Of a stretch of 64,000 bases of DNA, positions 8,587 to 17,525 are shown in pieces. The DNA is from Lysobacterales bacterium (GTDB lineage: Bacteria; Pseudomonadota; Gammaproteobacteria; Xanthomonadales; Xanthomonadaceae): NCBI GenBank assembly GCA_016718605.1, contig JADKCY010000001.1, positions 227,730 to 291,729 of the forward strand, in the 5' to 3' direction. Both the position numbers and the translations under genes were made by a program. Position 1 is the first letter of the stretch, and each line of letters starts with the position of its first letter. Below the pieces are notes generated by a model. The model was not told the origin of the DNA. It did not search any database and saw only the letters and a program-made list of their open reading frames with translations.

Positions 8587-8658
8587 ATGAAATTGGCCCG
8601 CCTTCGCCGTCGTCGCAACCGTCTGCGCAGCAACCTGCAGTCGCGCGGCAAGCTGTAA
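8587..8658 (+). CDS. Putative 23-residue arginine-rich peptide
   Basis: A short ORF that encodes M-K-L-A-R-L, four arginines, then N-R-L-R-S-N-L-Q-S-R-G-K-L and a TAA. It has an AAGGA ribosome binding site about 8 bases upstream and lies alone between the mdh hairpin (8459-8491) and a palindromic terminator (8752-8779). Ten of its 23 residues are Arg or Lys and none are acidic, which would suit an RNA- or membrane-binding peptide, but no family is recognised. It may also be chance in a non-coding 3' region. The rest of 8441-8803 shows only the hairpins described. Confidence 0.35.
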   Translation: MKLARLRRRRNRLRSNLQSRGKL

Positions 8659-8751
8659 ATCGCCGAGTTCATCGCGCTGGGCAGCAAAGCCAGCACGATG
8701 ATGATCGCAGTCGATCAAACTCAGGTATGCGCGTAAGCGCACCCGTAAAAG

Positions 8752-8779
8752 ACAAAGGCGAGCCTAGGCTCGCCTTTGT
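8752..8779. terminator. Perfect 28-base palindromic bidirectional terminator
   Basis: The 28 bases read the same on both strands, giving a stem of at least 12 pairs with a tiny loop. It sits between the plus-strand mdh region and the end of pnp on the minus strand, so it can serve both. Flanking T-runs are short. Confidence 0.7.
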
Positions 8780-8803
8780 TCGTTATGGCACCGCCAATGC
8801 CCG

Positions 8804-10906
8804 TTACACTGCCGCAGCGTCTTCCAGCACAGCCTTGATCGACAGCCGGATACGCCCTTGCTTGTCGACTTCCAGCACCTTGACCTTGACGATATCGCCT
8901 TCCTTGAGCTTGTCGGAAACCTTCTCGACACGTTCGTTGGATATCTGCGACACATGCACCAGTCCGTCCTTGCCGGGAGCGATGGTGACGAAGGCACCAA
9001 AGTCCATCAGCTTGGCGACCTTGCCTTCGTAGATCCGGCCCGGCTCGACATCAGAGGTAATCTGCTCGATTCGTGCCTTGGCCGCTTCGCCCGCCGCGCG
9101 GTTGACCGAGGCAATGACAATGGTGCCGTCATCCTGGATATCGATCTGCGTGCCGGTTTCCTTGGTGATGGCCTGAATGGTCGCACCACCCTTGCCGATC
9201 ACTTCGCGGATCTTGTCCGGGTGAATCTTGATGGTGAGCAGGCGCGGGGCATATTCGGACATCTGCTCGCGTGGCGTGCTGATGGCCTTGGCCATTTCAC
9301 CCAGAATGTGCAGGCGACCTTGCTTGGCCTGCGCCAGCGCGACCTTCATGATCTCCTCGGTGATGCCATCAATCTTGATGTCCATCTGCAGCGCGGAAAT
9401 GCCGCCTTCCGTGCCTGCGACTTTGAAGTCCATGTCACCGAGATGATCTTCGTCGCCCAAGATGTCGGACAGCACCGCAAAGTTGCTGCCTTCCTTGATC
9501 AGACCCATGGCAATGCCAGCGACCGGCGCCTTGATCGGCACACCGGCGTCCATCAGCGCCAACGAGGAACCACACACCGATGCCATCGAGGAGGAACCAT
9601 TCGACTCGGTAATCTCCGAGACCACGCGAATGGTGTAGGGGAAGCTCTCCATTGCAGGCATCACTGCCTGCACGCCACGACGCGCCAGTCGACCATGACC
9701 GATTTCGCGGCGTTTCGGGCCCATCATTCGGCCCGCTTCACCCACCGAATAGGGCGGGAAGTTGTAGTGGAACAGGAAGTGATCCTTGCTTTCACCTTCA
9801 ACCGCGTCAATGACTTGACCATCACGGGCGGTTCCCAAGGTGGTCACCACGATGGCCTGCGTCTCACCACGGGTAAACATGGCCGAACCATGGGTGCGCG
9901 GCAGAACACTGGTTTTGACACTGATGGGGCGCACGGTGACCAGATCGCGGCCGTCGATGCGGGTCCGCGTGGTCAGCACTGAATCGCGCATGGTGCGGTA
10001 TTCCAGCTCACCAAACTCCTTGGACAAATCGCCAGCCGCCCAACCGTTGGTTTCCGCATGGGGCTTCAGCGATTCCAGCACGTCCTTCTTCAAGGCCGAG
10101 ATGGCGTCACGACGCGCCAGCTTGTCGCGAATCTGGAACGCATCCGCCAAACGACTGCCCAATGCCGCGGTCAGTGCGTCGATCATGGTGGCATTCTTGA
10201 CCGGGGCCACCCAGTTCCAAGGGGTCACACCAACTTCCGCCGCAAACTCATTGATCGCCGTGATCACTGCCTGCATCTGCTGATGCCCGAACATCACCGC
10301 ACCCAACATCACGTCTTCGGACAACTCTTTTGCTTCAGACTCGACCATCAGGACCGCATTGGCAGTACCAGCAACGACAAGTTCCAAGTCGGAGGTTGCC
10401 AACTCGGTCATGCTCGGGTTGAGGATGTAAGCGCCATTGGCGTAACCGACCTTGGCTGCGCCGATCGGGCCGTTGAACGGAATCCCGGACAGCACCAGCG
10501 CTGCAGAAGCGCCAATCAAGGCGGGAATGTCACCCTGCACTTCCGGATTGAGGGACATCAAGGTCGCAATGATCTGCACTTCGTTGCGAAATTCTTCCGG
10601 AAACAGCGGACGAATCGGGCGATCAATCAAGCGAGAGGTCAGGGTTTCCCGCTCTGTCTGACGACCTTCACGCTTAAAGAACCCACCCGGGATCCGACCA
10701 CCAGCGTAGAACTTCTCGATGTAGTCGACCGTCAGGGGAAAGAAGTCCATGCCTTCCTTCGCATTTTTGTTACCTACGGCGGTCACCAAAACTACCGTGT
10801 CATCCATCTTGACGACGACTGCGCCGCCAGCCTGGCGTGCCACCTCGCCAGTTTCCAAAGTGACCTGATGCCGACCGTACTGAAATGTCTTGCTTACTTT
10901 TGCCAC
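8804..10906 (-). CDS. pnp: Polyribonucleotide nucleotidyltransferase (PNPase)
   Basis: A 700-residue phosphorolytic 3'-5' exoribonuclease of the RNA degradosome. It has two RNase PH-like domains (about 1-210 and 310-540) joined by a helical region, then a KH domain (IREVIGKGGATIQAI) and a C-terminal S1 domain (RIYEGKVAKLMDFGAFV). FFKREGRQTERE and the GSSSMASVCG active-site region are intact. Start: GTG at 10906, giving VAKVSKTF, with AAGGA about 9 bases upstream; the frame extends 72 bases further without homology. It lies downstream of rpsO, as in E. coli, where RNase III and PNPase itself control the mRNA; the hairpin at 10992-11017 could be part of that. Confidence 0.96.
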   Translation of the reverse strand: MAKVSKTFQYGRHQVTLETGEVARQAGGAVVVKMDDTVVLVTAVGNKNAKEGMDFFPLTVDYIEKFYAGGRIPGGFFKREGRQTERETLTSRLIDRPIRPLFPEEFRNEVQIIATLMSLNPEVQGDIPALIGASAALVLSGIPFNGPIGAAKVGYANGAYILNPSMTELATSDLELVVAGTANAVLMVESEAKELSEDVMLGAVMFGHQQMQAVITAINEFAAEVGVTPWNWVAPVKNATMIDALTAALGSRLADAFQIRDKLARRDAISALKKDVLESLKPHAETNGWAAGDLSKEFGELEYRTMRDSVLTTRTRIDGRDLVTVRPISVKTSVLPRTHGSAMFTRGETQAIVVTTLGTARDGQVIDAVEGESKDHFLFHYNFPPYSVGEAGRMMGPKRREIGHGRLARRGVQAVMPAMESFPYTIRVVSEITESNGSSSMASVCGSSLALMDAGVPIKAPVAGIAMGLIKEGSNFAVLSDILGDEDHLGDMDFKVAGTEGGISALQMDIKIDGITEEIMKVALAQAKQGRLHILGEMAKAISTPREQMSEYAPRLLTIKIHPDKIREVIGKGGATIQAITKETGTQIDIQDDGTIVIASVNRAAGEAAKARIEQITSDVEPGRIYEGKVAKLMDFGAFVTIAPGKDGLVHVSQISNERVEKVSDKLKEGDIVKVKVLEVDKQGRIRLSIKAVLEDAAAV

Positions 10907-10991
10907 GGGGGATTCCTTGTTCAATTCGCCCAACTTTTGCCTACGTATGCAGCCATTGCGTCCGCAACCATTTTTCAATGTCCGAACGTGA

Positions 10992-11017
10992 CAAGGGCGC
11001 CTCGAAAGGCGCCCTTG
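10992..11017 (-). terminator. rpsO-pnp intergenic hairpin
   Basis: CAAGGGCGCCT pairs perfectly with AGGCGCCCTTG around a four-base loop, starting ten bases after the rpsO stop on the minus strand. No U-run follows, so partial termination or an RNase III cleavage site before pnp is plausible by comparison with E. coli. Confidence 0.65.
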
Positions 11018-11026
11018 CGGGATCGA

Positions 11027-11287
11027 TCAACGGCGCAAGCCGAGACGCTCGATCAGTGTTTTGTAGCGCTCCACATCCTTGCTCTTGAGATATCCAAGCA
11101 GGCTGCGACGCTGGTTGACCAAGCGGATCAAACCACGCCGACCGTGATGGTCAAGCTTGTGAATCTTGAAGTGGTCAGTCAGCGTTTCGATACGCGCGGA
11201 CAACAACGCGACTTGCACTTCCGGTGAGCCGGTGTCAGCAGGACCGCGCTTGAATTCTTCGATAATTTTCTGGGTGTCGATGGACAT
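11027..11287 (-). CDS. rpsO: 30S ribosomal protein S15
   Basis: An 86-residue protein that binds the central domain of 16S rRNA early in 30S assembly. Family segments are GSPEVQVALLSARI, the loop DHHGRRGLI and the C-terminal LLGYLKSKDVERYK; length is close to E. coli S15 (89). The ATG at 11287 gives the standard N-terminus; the upstream 40-codon extension of the open frame has no homology. The gene is followed by a strong hairpin and pnp. S15 autoregulates by binding its own leader in several bacteria; the 100-base leader here would allow this but no fold was established. Confidence 0.97.
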   Translation of the reverse strand: MSIDTQKIIEEFKRGPADTGSPEVQVALLSARIETLTDHFKIHKLDHHGRRGLIRLVNQRRSLLGYLKSKDVERYKTLIERLGLRR

Positions 11288-11407
11288 CTGAAGCCTCTTT
11301 GAGATGCGCAAGTCACAGGAACATCCGCAGATGCACCGCGAACTCCGCCGGGGTGAGTGAACCGCCATTGACAACAGCCGCTGGGCTGAGTCCCAATGGG
11401 GTCGCAA

Positions 11408-11437
11408 ATTGTAATCGATTCAGGTCACTGCGAACAA
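11408..11437 (-). promoter_or_regulatory. Candidate rpsO promoter
   Basis: On the minus strand TTGTTC (11437-11432) and TACAAT (11413-11408) are 18 bases apart, a fair sigma-70 match. It lies between truB and rpsO and would give a leader of about 110 bases. Confidence 0.5.
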
Positions 11438-11456
11438 GTGAATCTGGCTCGCAAGT

Positions 11457-12386
11457 TCAGCTAGCAAACACACGATTAGGTCGGATTCCACCTTTGGGAT
11501 CGGACTCCATCAAGGCGACGGCTCGCCCCTGCGTATCCAAAGCGAGCGACGGCAACGCACCCGTGGCAGGCTCGCGATCACGCAGAGACTGCCCCTGCCG
11601 AACCCGACGCTGCTCATCGTCGTCGAGATGGACAACTGGATGATGGGCCAATGCCTCTTCAATTGTCCGCCAAGCAGCGCAATCGCCAATGCTAACCTCA
11701 TCCGTCAGCAGCGCTTCGAGAGACTGCATCGCGACATTCCGGAATGGCTCAACCCAGAGTCGACGCAATGCCTGAACATGGGCGCCGCAGCCAAGAGCCT
11801 CACCAAGATCACGAACCAGACTGCGAATGTAGGTCCCAGAACCGCATTCAATATATAACTTGGCCCAGTCGTCACCATGTTCCAACAACTTGATGCAATG
11901 CACTTCAACCGGCCGCGCGTCGATCTCTACGACTTCACCACGTCGCGCTTTGGCATACAAAGGCTCGCCTTCGCGCTTCAGAGCGGAAAAGATGGGGGGC
12001 ACCTGTTGAATTTTGCCGATCAAGGGTACAAACGCGCGCTGCAGATCAGCGTCGGAAATCAACGGCAAAGGGTACCGACCAACGATCTGGCCGTCTGCGT
12101 CGGCACTGTCAGTAACTACGCCGAATTTGGCCACCGCCTCATAGGCTTTGTTGGCACCTAACAACCAACCGGCTATTTTGGTCGCTTCACCAAAGCACAA
12201 TGGCAACATTCCAGTCGCTAGTGGGTCCAGCGCACCGGTGTGGCCTCCTTTCTCTGCACAAAAATGATGGCGCGCTCGCTGGAGAGCTTGGTTAGAACTT
12301 ATCCCGGAGGGCTTATCCAGCAGGAGAATACCATCCACTCGACGCCAACGCTTTTTCGTCTTCGGGATGTTCATCTGACTGCGCAT
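11457..12386 (-). CDS. truB: tRNA pseudouridine(55) synthase
   Basis: A 309-residue enzyme that makes pseudouridine 55 in the T-loop of almost all tRNAs. The catalytic aspartate is Asp54 in the signature GHTGALDPLATGMLP; DGILLLDKPSG at the N-terminus and the YIRSLVRDLGEALG segment are also diagnostic. A C-terminal extension of the PUA type follows, ending KGGIRPNRVFAS. Start: ATG at 12386, with a second in-frame ATG at 12374; neither has a clear ribosome binding site. It lies 15 bases after rbfA in the nusA-infB operon. Confidence 0.95.
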   Translation of the reverse strand: MRSQMNIPKTKKRWRRVDGILLLDKPSGISSNQALQRARHHFCAEKGGHTGALDPLATGMLPLCFGEATKIAGWLLGANKAYEAVAKFGVVTDSADADGQIVGRYPLPLISDADLQRAFVPLIGKIQQVPPIFSALKREGEPLYAKARRGEVVEIDARPVEVHCIKLLEHGDDWAKLYIECGSGTYIRSLVRDLGEALGCGAHVQALRRLWVEPFRNVAMQSLEALLTDEVSIGDCAAWRTIEEALAHHPVVHLDDDEQRRVRQGQSLRDREPATGALPSLALDTQGRAVALMESDPKGGIRPNRVFAS

Positions 12387-12401
12387 TGGGTACTGCTGCG
12401 C

Positions 12402-12773
12402 TCAGTCGGCGCTCAACACGCGTGCAGCACTATCACGAAGTAAGGCTTCAATGCGTTCACCACGATCCAGAGAATCGTCGTAGTGAATGTGCAGTTCAGG
12501 AACACTCCGCATCTTCAGCATTCGCCCAAGTTGATAGCGCATCTCTTTGGCCAAATCACGCAGGGCCTTTACCGCTTCCAGCGCACGTTCGGGCTCCAAT
12601 GCGGTCACGAACACCTTGGCATGCGCGAGATCGCGCGTGACTTCCACGTCCGAAACACTGACGGATGGCAGACCATGCTCGCGCACAGCCTCATGCACCA
12701 ACTGCCCGACATCGCGACGCAGTTGGGCAGAGACACGGTCGGTTCGATGGAAGGACTTGCTTGGCACTGGCAT
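12402..12773 (-). CDS. rbfA: 30S ribosome-binding factor A
   Basis: A 123-residue KH-fold factor needed for late 30S maturation and 16S 5'-end processing, important in the cold. The family pattern starts at FHRTDRVSAQLRRDV, continues with VSVSDVEVTRDLAHAKVFVT and ends with the RMLKMRSVPELHIHYDDS strand. The ATG at 12773 is preferred over one 21 bases upstream, because it places the basic N-terminal helix as in homologues. It follows infB after a 190-base gap holding two hairpins, longer than is common in this operon. Confidence 0.93.
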   Translation of the reverse strand: MPVPSKSFHRTDRVSAQLRRDVGQLVHEAVREHGLPSVSVSDVEVTRDLAHAKVFVTALEPERALEAVKALRDLAKEMRYQLGRMLKMRSVPELHIHYDDSLDRGERIEALLRDSAARVLSAD

Positions 12774-12808
12774 TCCAAAATACGTGAAGCACAACTGGAA
12801 AGTGTCGA

Positions 12809-12837
12809 CCCTAACGCCTCAACAGGAGGTGTTAGGG
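12809..12837 (-). terminator. Hairpin before rbfA
   Basis: CCCTAACRCCT-type arms of 11 pairs (one G-U) close around seven bases in the infB-rbfA gap, ending 36 bases before the rbfA start. No U-run. It may modulate read-through or mRNA processing. Confidence 0.4.
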
Positions 12838-12927
12838 CGGTTGGCCGCTCAGGATTTTCCGGCCTGAATAAGCACTAGCAAGGTATTGAAAAAAACCCAG
12901 TGAGCGCACGTCAGGACTTGCGAAGTT

Positions 12928-12953
12928 GAGAAAGTGCAGGACAGCACTTTCTC
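12928..12953 (-). terminator. Hairpin just after infB
   Basis: GAGAAAGTGC pairs perfectly with GCACTTTCTC around six bases, ten bases after the infB stop. Terminator-like stem without a following U-run; a partial terminator or 3'-end stabiliser inside the operon. Confidence 0.5.
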
Positions 12954-12962
12954 GCTAGCCTG

Positions 12963-15785
12963 CTACAGAGTCCGCTGAACCTCAATACGCTCGAAACACT
13001 CGATCATGTCGCCCGCTTTGACATCGTTGTATTGCTTGACCGCGATCCCGCAATCGGTGCCCATACGGACCTCTTCAACGATCTCCTTGTAGCGGCGCAA
13101 CGATTCCAACTCGCCTTGGAAGATGACGGTGTTGTTACGCAGCACGCGAATTGGCTTGTTGCGCTTGACCGTACCTTCCACAACCATCGAACCCGCCACC
13201 GCACCGAACTTTGAACTGCGGAACACTTCGCGGACTTCTGCGGTGCCGATGATCTCTTCGCGAATCTCCACACCTAGCAACCCCGAGGCAACCTGCTTTA
13301 CCTGATCGATCACGTCATAGATGATCGAGAAGTACCGCAAATCCAGACCGTTGGACTCGATAATCCGCCGTGCGGCAGCATCAGCTCGCACATTGAAACC
13401 AATGACGACCGCCTTGGAGGCAGCAGCCAAAGTGGCATCAGACTCTGTAATCCCACCAACACCCGAGGTGATGACGTTGATCCGAATGCGCTCATTGGAC
13501 AACCCCGTAAGCGACTCTCGGAGAGCTTCAACCGAACCCTGCACATCCGCCTTGATGACAAGATTGAGCGTCTGCTGACCTTCACCCTGGCCCATCTGCG
13601 CCATGATGTCTTCCATGCGGTTGCCCGCTTGCTTGACCAAGCGGTGCTCGCGCCGCTTTGCTTCACGCTGCTGCGCAACGTCTTTGGCAAGGCGCTCGTC
13701 TTCAACCACCACGAAGTCATCACCCGCATCAGGCACGCCAGACAAACCCAGCACAACAACAGGAATAGACGGACCGGCGCTTTCGACTTGCTGACTGGTT
13801 TCGTCAAATAGCGCTCGCACCCGGCCATATTGTGTACCGCAAACCAAATAATCACCCTTGATGAGCGTGCCTTGCTGAACTAGGACCGTCGCAATCGGAC
13901 CACGCCCCTTGTCCAAGGCAGACTCAATTACCACGCCCGAAGCGCGCCCTTCCGGCACTGCCTTCAATTCAAGCACTTCCGCTTGAACAGAAATGGCTTC
14001 GAGCAACGCGTCAACTCCCATGCCGGTTTTGGCAGAAAGTGGAACGAACTGCGTATCGCCGCCCCAATCTTCCGGAATCACTTCGTGATTCGCCAAACCT
14101 TGCTTCAGATTGTCTGGATTGGCATCCGCCTTATCCATCTTGTTCATCGCGACGATGATCGGCACCTTCGCCGCTCTTGCGTGCTTGATCGCCTCAACTG
14201 TCTGAGGCATCACGCCATCGTCAGCCGCCACCACTAGAACAACAATGTCGGTTAACTTTGCGCCGCGTGCGCGCATCGATGTGAAAGCAGCATGGCCAGG
14301 TGTATCGAGGAAGGAAATAACACCTTTGGGTGTCTCAACATGGTAGGCACCAATGTGTTGAGTAATGCCACCGGCTTCGCCAGTGGCAACTTTGGTGCGC
14401 CGAATGTAATCAAGCAGCGAGGTCTTGCCGTGATCCACATGCCCCATGATCGTGACAACAGGCGGTCGTGCCTTGGACTCACCTTCAAGCTCAACATGCG
14501 CGACCAACGCAGATTCTGCGTCGTTCTCAGTTGCAAGTATCGCGGTGTGCCCGAGTTCTTCGACCACCAGTACCGCGGTATCGTGATCAATGGCCTGGTT
14601 GATGGTAGCCATGACTCCCATCTTGAAGAGAGCTTTCACCACTTCGGCACCCTTCAACGCAAGCTTCTGTGCCAGATCAGCAACGATGATGCTCTCGCCA
14701 ATCGCAACTTCACGCGTCATCGGCGCCGTGGGGCGGGAAAAGCCGTGCGCTGCACCACCCGAGCGACTAGCCTCGGCGGCCCGCTTACCCGGCTTTCGGC
14801 GTGCGCCACGGCGGGCCATACCTGCATCTGAAAGATGCAATTCCCCCTTGGCGAAACGACCAGCGCCATCATCTGCACCACTTCGGCCTGGACGCGCCGC
14901 ACCTCGACTGCGGCGATCATCCGCACGCCCTCCTCGCGGAGCGGACGGCGGAGCCATCGGACCACTCGGGGGAGCGCTTGGCCCGCGCATTGGTGGCCGC
15001 GCGGCCCCTGGGCCACTCGGCCCGCCACGCGGAGCAAATTCCGGCCGCGGTGTCCCGGGGCGCTGACCTGCACCCGATGAAGGCGCCCCGGTTCTTGCTG
15101 GTCCAGGGCCACTGCGTGGATACGCTCCAGGAGCGCTGGACGGAGGGCGACTGGCGCGATCCGCGCCACGTTCCACAGAACGCTCAACTGGGCGACCGGC
15201 AGGAACACGATCAACAGGGCGTGTCACAGGCGCCTCAACCGTTGTTGGCGCAAGTTCAACCTTCACTTCCGCGACAGGCTGATCCAAGACAGGAATATCC
15301 GGTGAAACTGCGACCTGCGCAGGCTTTGGCTCGACTTCAACGCGCTGCTTCTCTTCATGACGTCGAGTCTCAGCATCCAATCGCGCCTGTTCTTCCGTCG
15401 CTTGGCGGAGTTGAGACTCGCGAAGCAATCGCTGAGCTTCTTCACGCGATGAGTCTTCCGGGCTTTCAACTTCGCTACGTTTGACGTAGGTGCGCTTCTG
15501 CCGTACCTCGACATTGACGGTGGTCTTGGTCTTACCGGCAGCGACAGTAATCTCTTGAACCTTTCGACGTTGCAAGGTGATCTGCTTCGGGGAAGCAGAC
15601 TCTTCAGCAGTCTCAACTTTGCCATGATTTCGGCGCAAAAAACCAAGCAGCTTCATTTTCTCGGTACTAGTGACCATCTGGTCGGGCCCGCTGAAGCTCA
15701 TGCCCGCCTCGGCGAGCTGTTCAAGCAGCTTCTCCACTGGCGTGCCGACCATCTTGGCGAGTGAACGTACCGTTACTTCGGACAT
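12963..15785 (-). CDS. infB: Translation initiation factor IF-2
   Basis: A 940-residue GTPase that brings initiator fMet-tRNA to the 30S subunit. The N-terminal IF2N domain is VTVRSLAKMVGTPVEKLLEQL; a KR/E-rich coiled segment follows, then a long low-complexity linker rich in Pro, Gly, Arg, Ala and Ser (about residues 190-350). The G domain has GHVDHGKT, DTPGH, NKMDK and a SAKTG element, followed by the beta-barrel and the fMet-tRNA-binding C2 domain. It ends in a TAG stop, evidence that TAG is an ordinary stop in this genome. It is 106 bases from nusA in the conserved operon, with tRNA-fMet at the head of the cluster. Confidence 0.97.
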   Translation of the reverse strand: MSEVTVRSLAKMVGTPVEKLLEQLAEAGMSFSGPDQMVTSTEKMKLLGFLRRNHGKVETAEESASPKQITLQRRKVQEITVAAGKTKTTVNVEVRQKRTYVKRSEVESPEDSSREEAQRLLRESQLRQATEEQARLDAETRRHEEKQRVEVEPKPAQVAVSPDIPVLDQPVAEVKVELAPTTVEAPVTRPVDRVPAGRPVERSVERGADRASRPPSSAPGAYPRSGPGPARTGAPSSGAGQRPGTPRPEFAPRGGPSGPGAARPPMRGPSAPPSGPMAPPSAPRGGRADDRRSRGAARPGRSGADDGAGRFAKGELHLSDAGMARRGARRKPGKRAAEASRSGGAAHGFSRPTAPMTREVAIGESIIVADLAQKLALKGAEVVKALFKMGVMATINQAIDHDTAVLVVEELGHTAILATENDAESALVAHVELEGESKARPPVVTIMGHVDHGKTSLLDYIRRTKVATGEAGGITQHIGAYHVETPKGVISFLDTPGHAAFTSMRARGAKLTDIVVLVVAADDGVMPQTVEAIKHARAAKVPIIVAMNKMDKADANPDNLKQGLANHEVIPEDWGGDTQFVPLSAKTGMGVDALLEAISVQAEVLELKAVPEGRASGVVIESALDKGRGPIATVLVQQGTLIKGDYLVCGTQYGRVRALFDETSQQVESAGPSIPVVVLGLSGVPDAGDDFVVVEDERLAKDVAQQREAKRREHRLVKQAGNRMEDIMAQMGQGEGQQTLNLVIKADVQGSVEALRESLTGLSNERIRINVITSGVGGITESDATLAAASKAVVIGFNVRADAAARRIIESNGLDLRYFSIIYDVIDQVKQVASGLLGVEIREEIIGTAEVREVFRSSKFGAVAGSMVVEGTVKRNKPIRVLRNNTVIFQGELESLRRYKEIVEEVRMGTDCGIAVKQYNDVKAGDMIECFERIEVQRTL

Positions 15786-15891
15786 GTGTATTCCTGAAAA
15801 TCCAACGACGCCTCAAAGGGCATCTACAAGCAGACAAGTGTAACCCGAGCAGCCACGTATTCGGCGAGCAAAGCAGGCCGAAAACACGGGA

Positions 15892-17379
15892 TTACTCAAA
15901 CCAATGCTGGCGTGCAGCCATAATCAGCACACCCGCGCGTTCTACGGTCATGCCATCGATGTCGGCAATCTCGTCAACCGCCATTTCCGCCAAGTCATCA
16001 CGGGTCGCGACGCCACGCGCCGCCAACGCATACGCCAAGGGTTCGTCCATACCCTCAAGAGAGAGCAGATCCTCCGCAGGCTTGTGGTCCTCAATCTCTT
16101 CCTCGGCCGCCAAAGCCTCGGTCAGCAGCGCATCACGCGCTCTTGCCCGCAGCTCTTCAACGATATCCTCATCAAATCCGTCAACAGCCAACAACTCCGC
16201 GGTCGGCACGTAGGCAATCTCTTCCAAGGTACTGAAACCTTCTGCCACCAAGATGCCGGCAATCTCCTCGTCAACCTCCAGCTTGTCGATAAAGAGCGTG
16301 CGCGCTTTACCCTGCTCAGCCTCGCTCTTGGCGGCAACCTGATCCTGAGTCATGACGTTGAGTTGCCAGCCGGTAAGCTTGCTGGCCAGTCGAACATTCT
16401 GCCCACCTTTGCCAATCGCCTGAGCCAACTTATCTTCAGCGACCGCGATATCCATCGAGTGACGCTCTTCGTCGACGATGATTGATTGAACTTCAGCTGG
16501 CGCCATCGCGTTGATCACGAACTGCGCGGGATTTTCGCTCCAAAGAACAATATCGATACGCTCACCATTGAGCTCGTTCGACACCGCCTGCACGCGTGAA
16601 CCACGCATCCCGATGCAAGCACCGATAGGGTCCGTACGCGTGTCATGCGCCAGAACAGCAATTTTTGCACGGTCGCCGGGATCTCGGGCTGCCGCCTTGA
16701 TCTCAACCAGGTTCTGGCCAACCTCAGGTACCTCAAGGCGAAACAACTCCATCATGAACTCAGGAGCCCCTCTGGAGACAAACAACTGCGGGCCGCGCGC
16801 TTCCGCGCGAACCTCGGCCAAGTACCCGCGAACGCGATCCCCAGGGCGCAGCACATCACGAGGGATGGATTTTTCCTTAGGAATGAAGGCTTCAGCATTG
16901 CCACCCAGATCAATGTAGACGTTACCGCGCTCAACGCGCTTGACGACGCCCGTAATCAACTCACCCACGCGATCCTTATAGGCCTCAACAACCAGACCCC
17001 GCTCCGCCTCACGGACACGCTGGACGATGACCTGCTTCGCAGCCTGCGCGGAGATGCGGCCGAAATCCTCGTTGTCGACCTTTTCGAGAACCTGCTCTCC
17101 GACTTTTGCATCTTCACGGATATCCACAGCATCCATAAGGCGCAGCTGGCAGTGCGGTGACTCCATCACGACATCATCGGCGACCACTTCGTAGACGCGG
17201 AATGTCTCGTAATTGCCGTTACTGCGATTGATCGTTACGCGGATCGAGACATCATCTTCATCGAAGCGTTTTTTGGCCGCAGACGCCAAAGCAGCCTCAA
17301 GCGCATCGAATATCACTTCGCGCGCCACACCTTTCTCGTTTGCCACCGCTTCGGCAACCAGCAGAAGATCCTTACTCAT
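15892..17379 (-). CDS. nusA: Transcription termination/antitermination factor NusA
   Basis: A 495-residue RNA polymerase-binding factor for pausing, Rho-dependent and intrinsic termination, and antitermination. In order: N-terminal polymerase-binding domain (MSKDLLLVAEAVANEKG), an S1 domain (about 135-200, ITGVVKRVERGNVYIDLG), two KH domains (GACIGMRGSRVQAV and AIGKGGQNVRLAS), and two acidic C-terminal AR repeats with helix-hairpin-helix character, as in gammaproteobacterial NusA. It lies between rimP and infB. Confidence 0.97.
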   Translation of the reverse strand: MSKDLLLVAEAVANEKGVAREVIFDALEAALASAAKKRFDEDDVSIRVTINRSNGNYETFRVYEVVADDVVMESPHCQLRLMDAVDIREDAKVGEQVLEKVDNEDFGRISAQAAKQVIVQRVREAERGLVVEAYKDRVGELITGVVKRVERGNVYIDLGGNAEAFIPKEKSIPRDVLRPGDRVRGYLAEVRAEARGPQLFVSRGAPEFMMELFRLEVPEVGQNLVEIKAAARDPGDRAKIAVLAHDTRTDPIGACIGMRGSRVQAVSNELNGERIDIVLWSENPAQFVINAMAPAEVQSIIVDEERHSMDIAVAEDKLAQAIGKGGQNVRLASKLTGWQLNVMTQDQVAAKSEAEQGKARTLFIDKLEVDEEIAGILVAEGFSTLEEIAYVPTAELLAVDGFDEDIVEELRARARDALLTEALAAEEEIEDHKPAEDLLSLEGMDEPLAYALAARGVATRDDLAEMAVDEIADIDGMTVERAGVLIMAARQHWFE

Positions 17380-17525
17380 TGCTCCATCTCCAGCGAGAAC
17401 CCGCCTCGCAATCTTGAATTAAACGGTCGATCACGGCTTGGATGGCACCCTGAAAGGGCATGAACCCATTTGTCCGCGACCACACTTCACATGGGGAACC
17501 ACATAGCAAACCGCCAGCCAAACAC

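Noticed and set aside
8858..11227. Long plus-strand open frames of 374 and 389 codons opposite pnp
   Set aside because: They lie wholly antisense to pnp and rpsO, whose proteins are clear; compositional bias of GC-rich coding DNA makes such shadows.
11288..11407. 40-residue N-terminal extension of S15
   Set aside because: Not in the family; a promoter-like sequence and the normal start at 11287 fit better.
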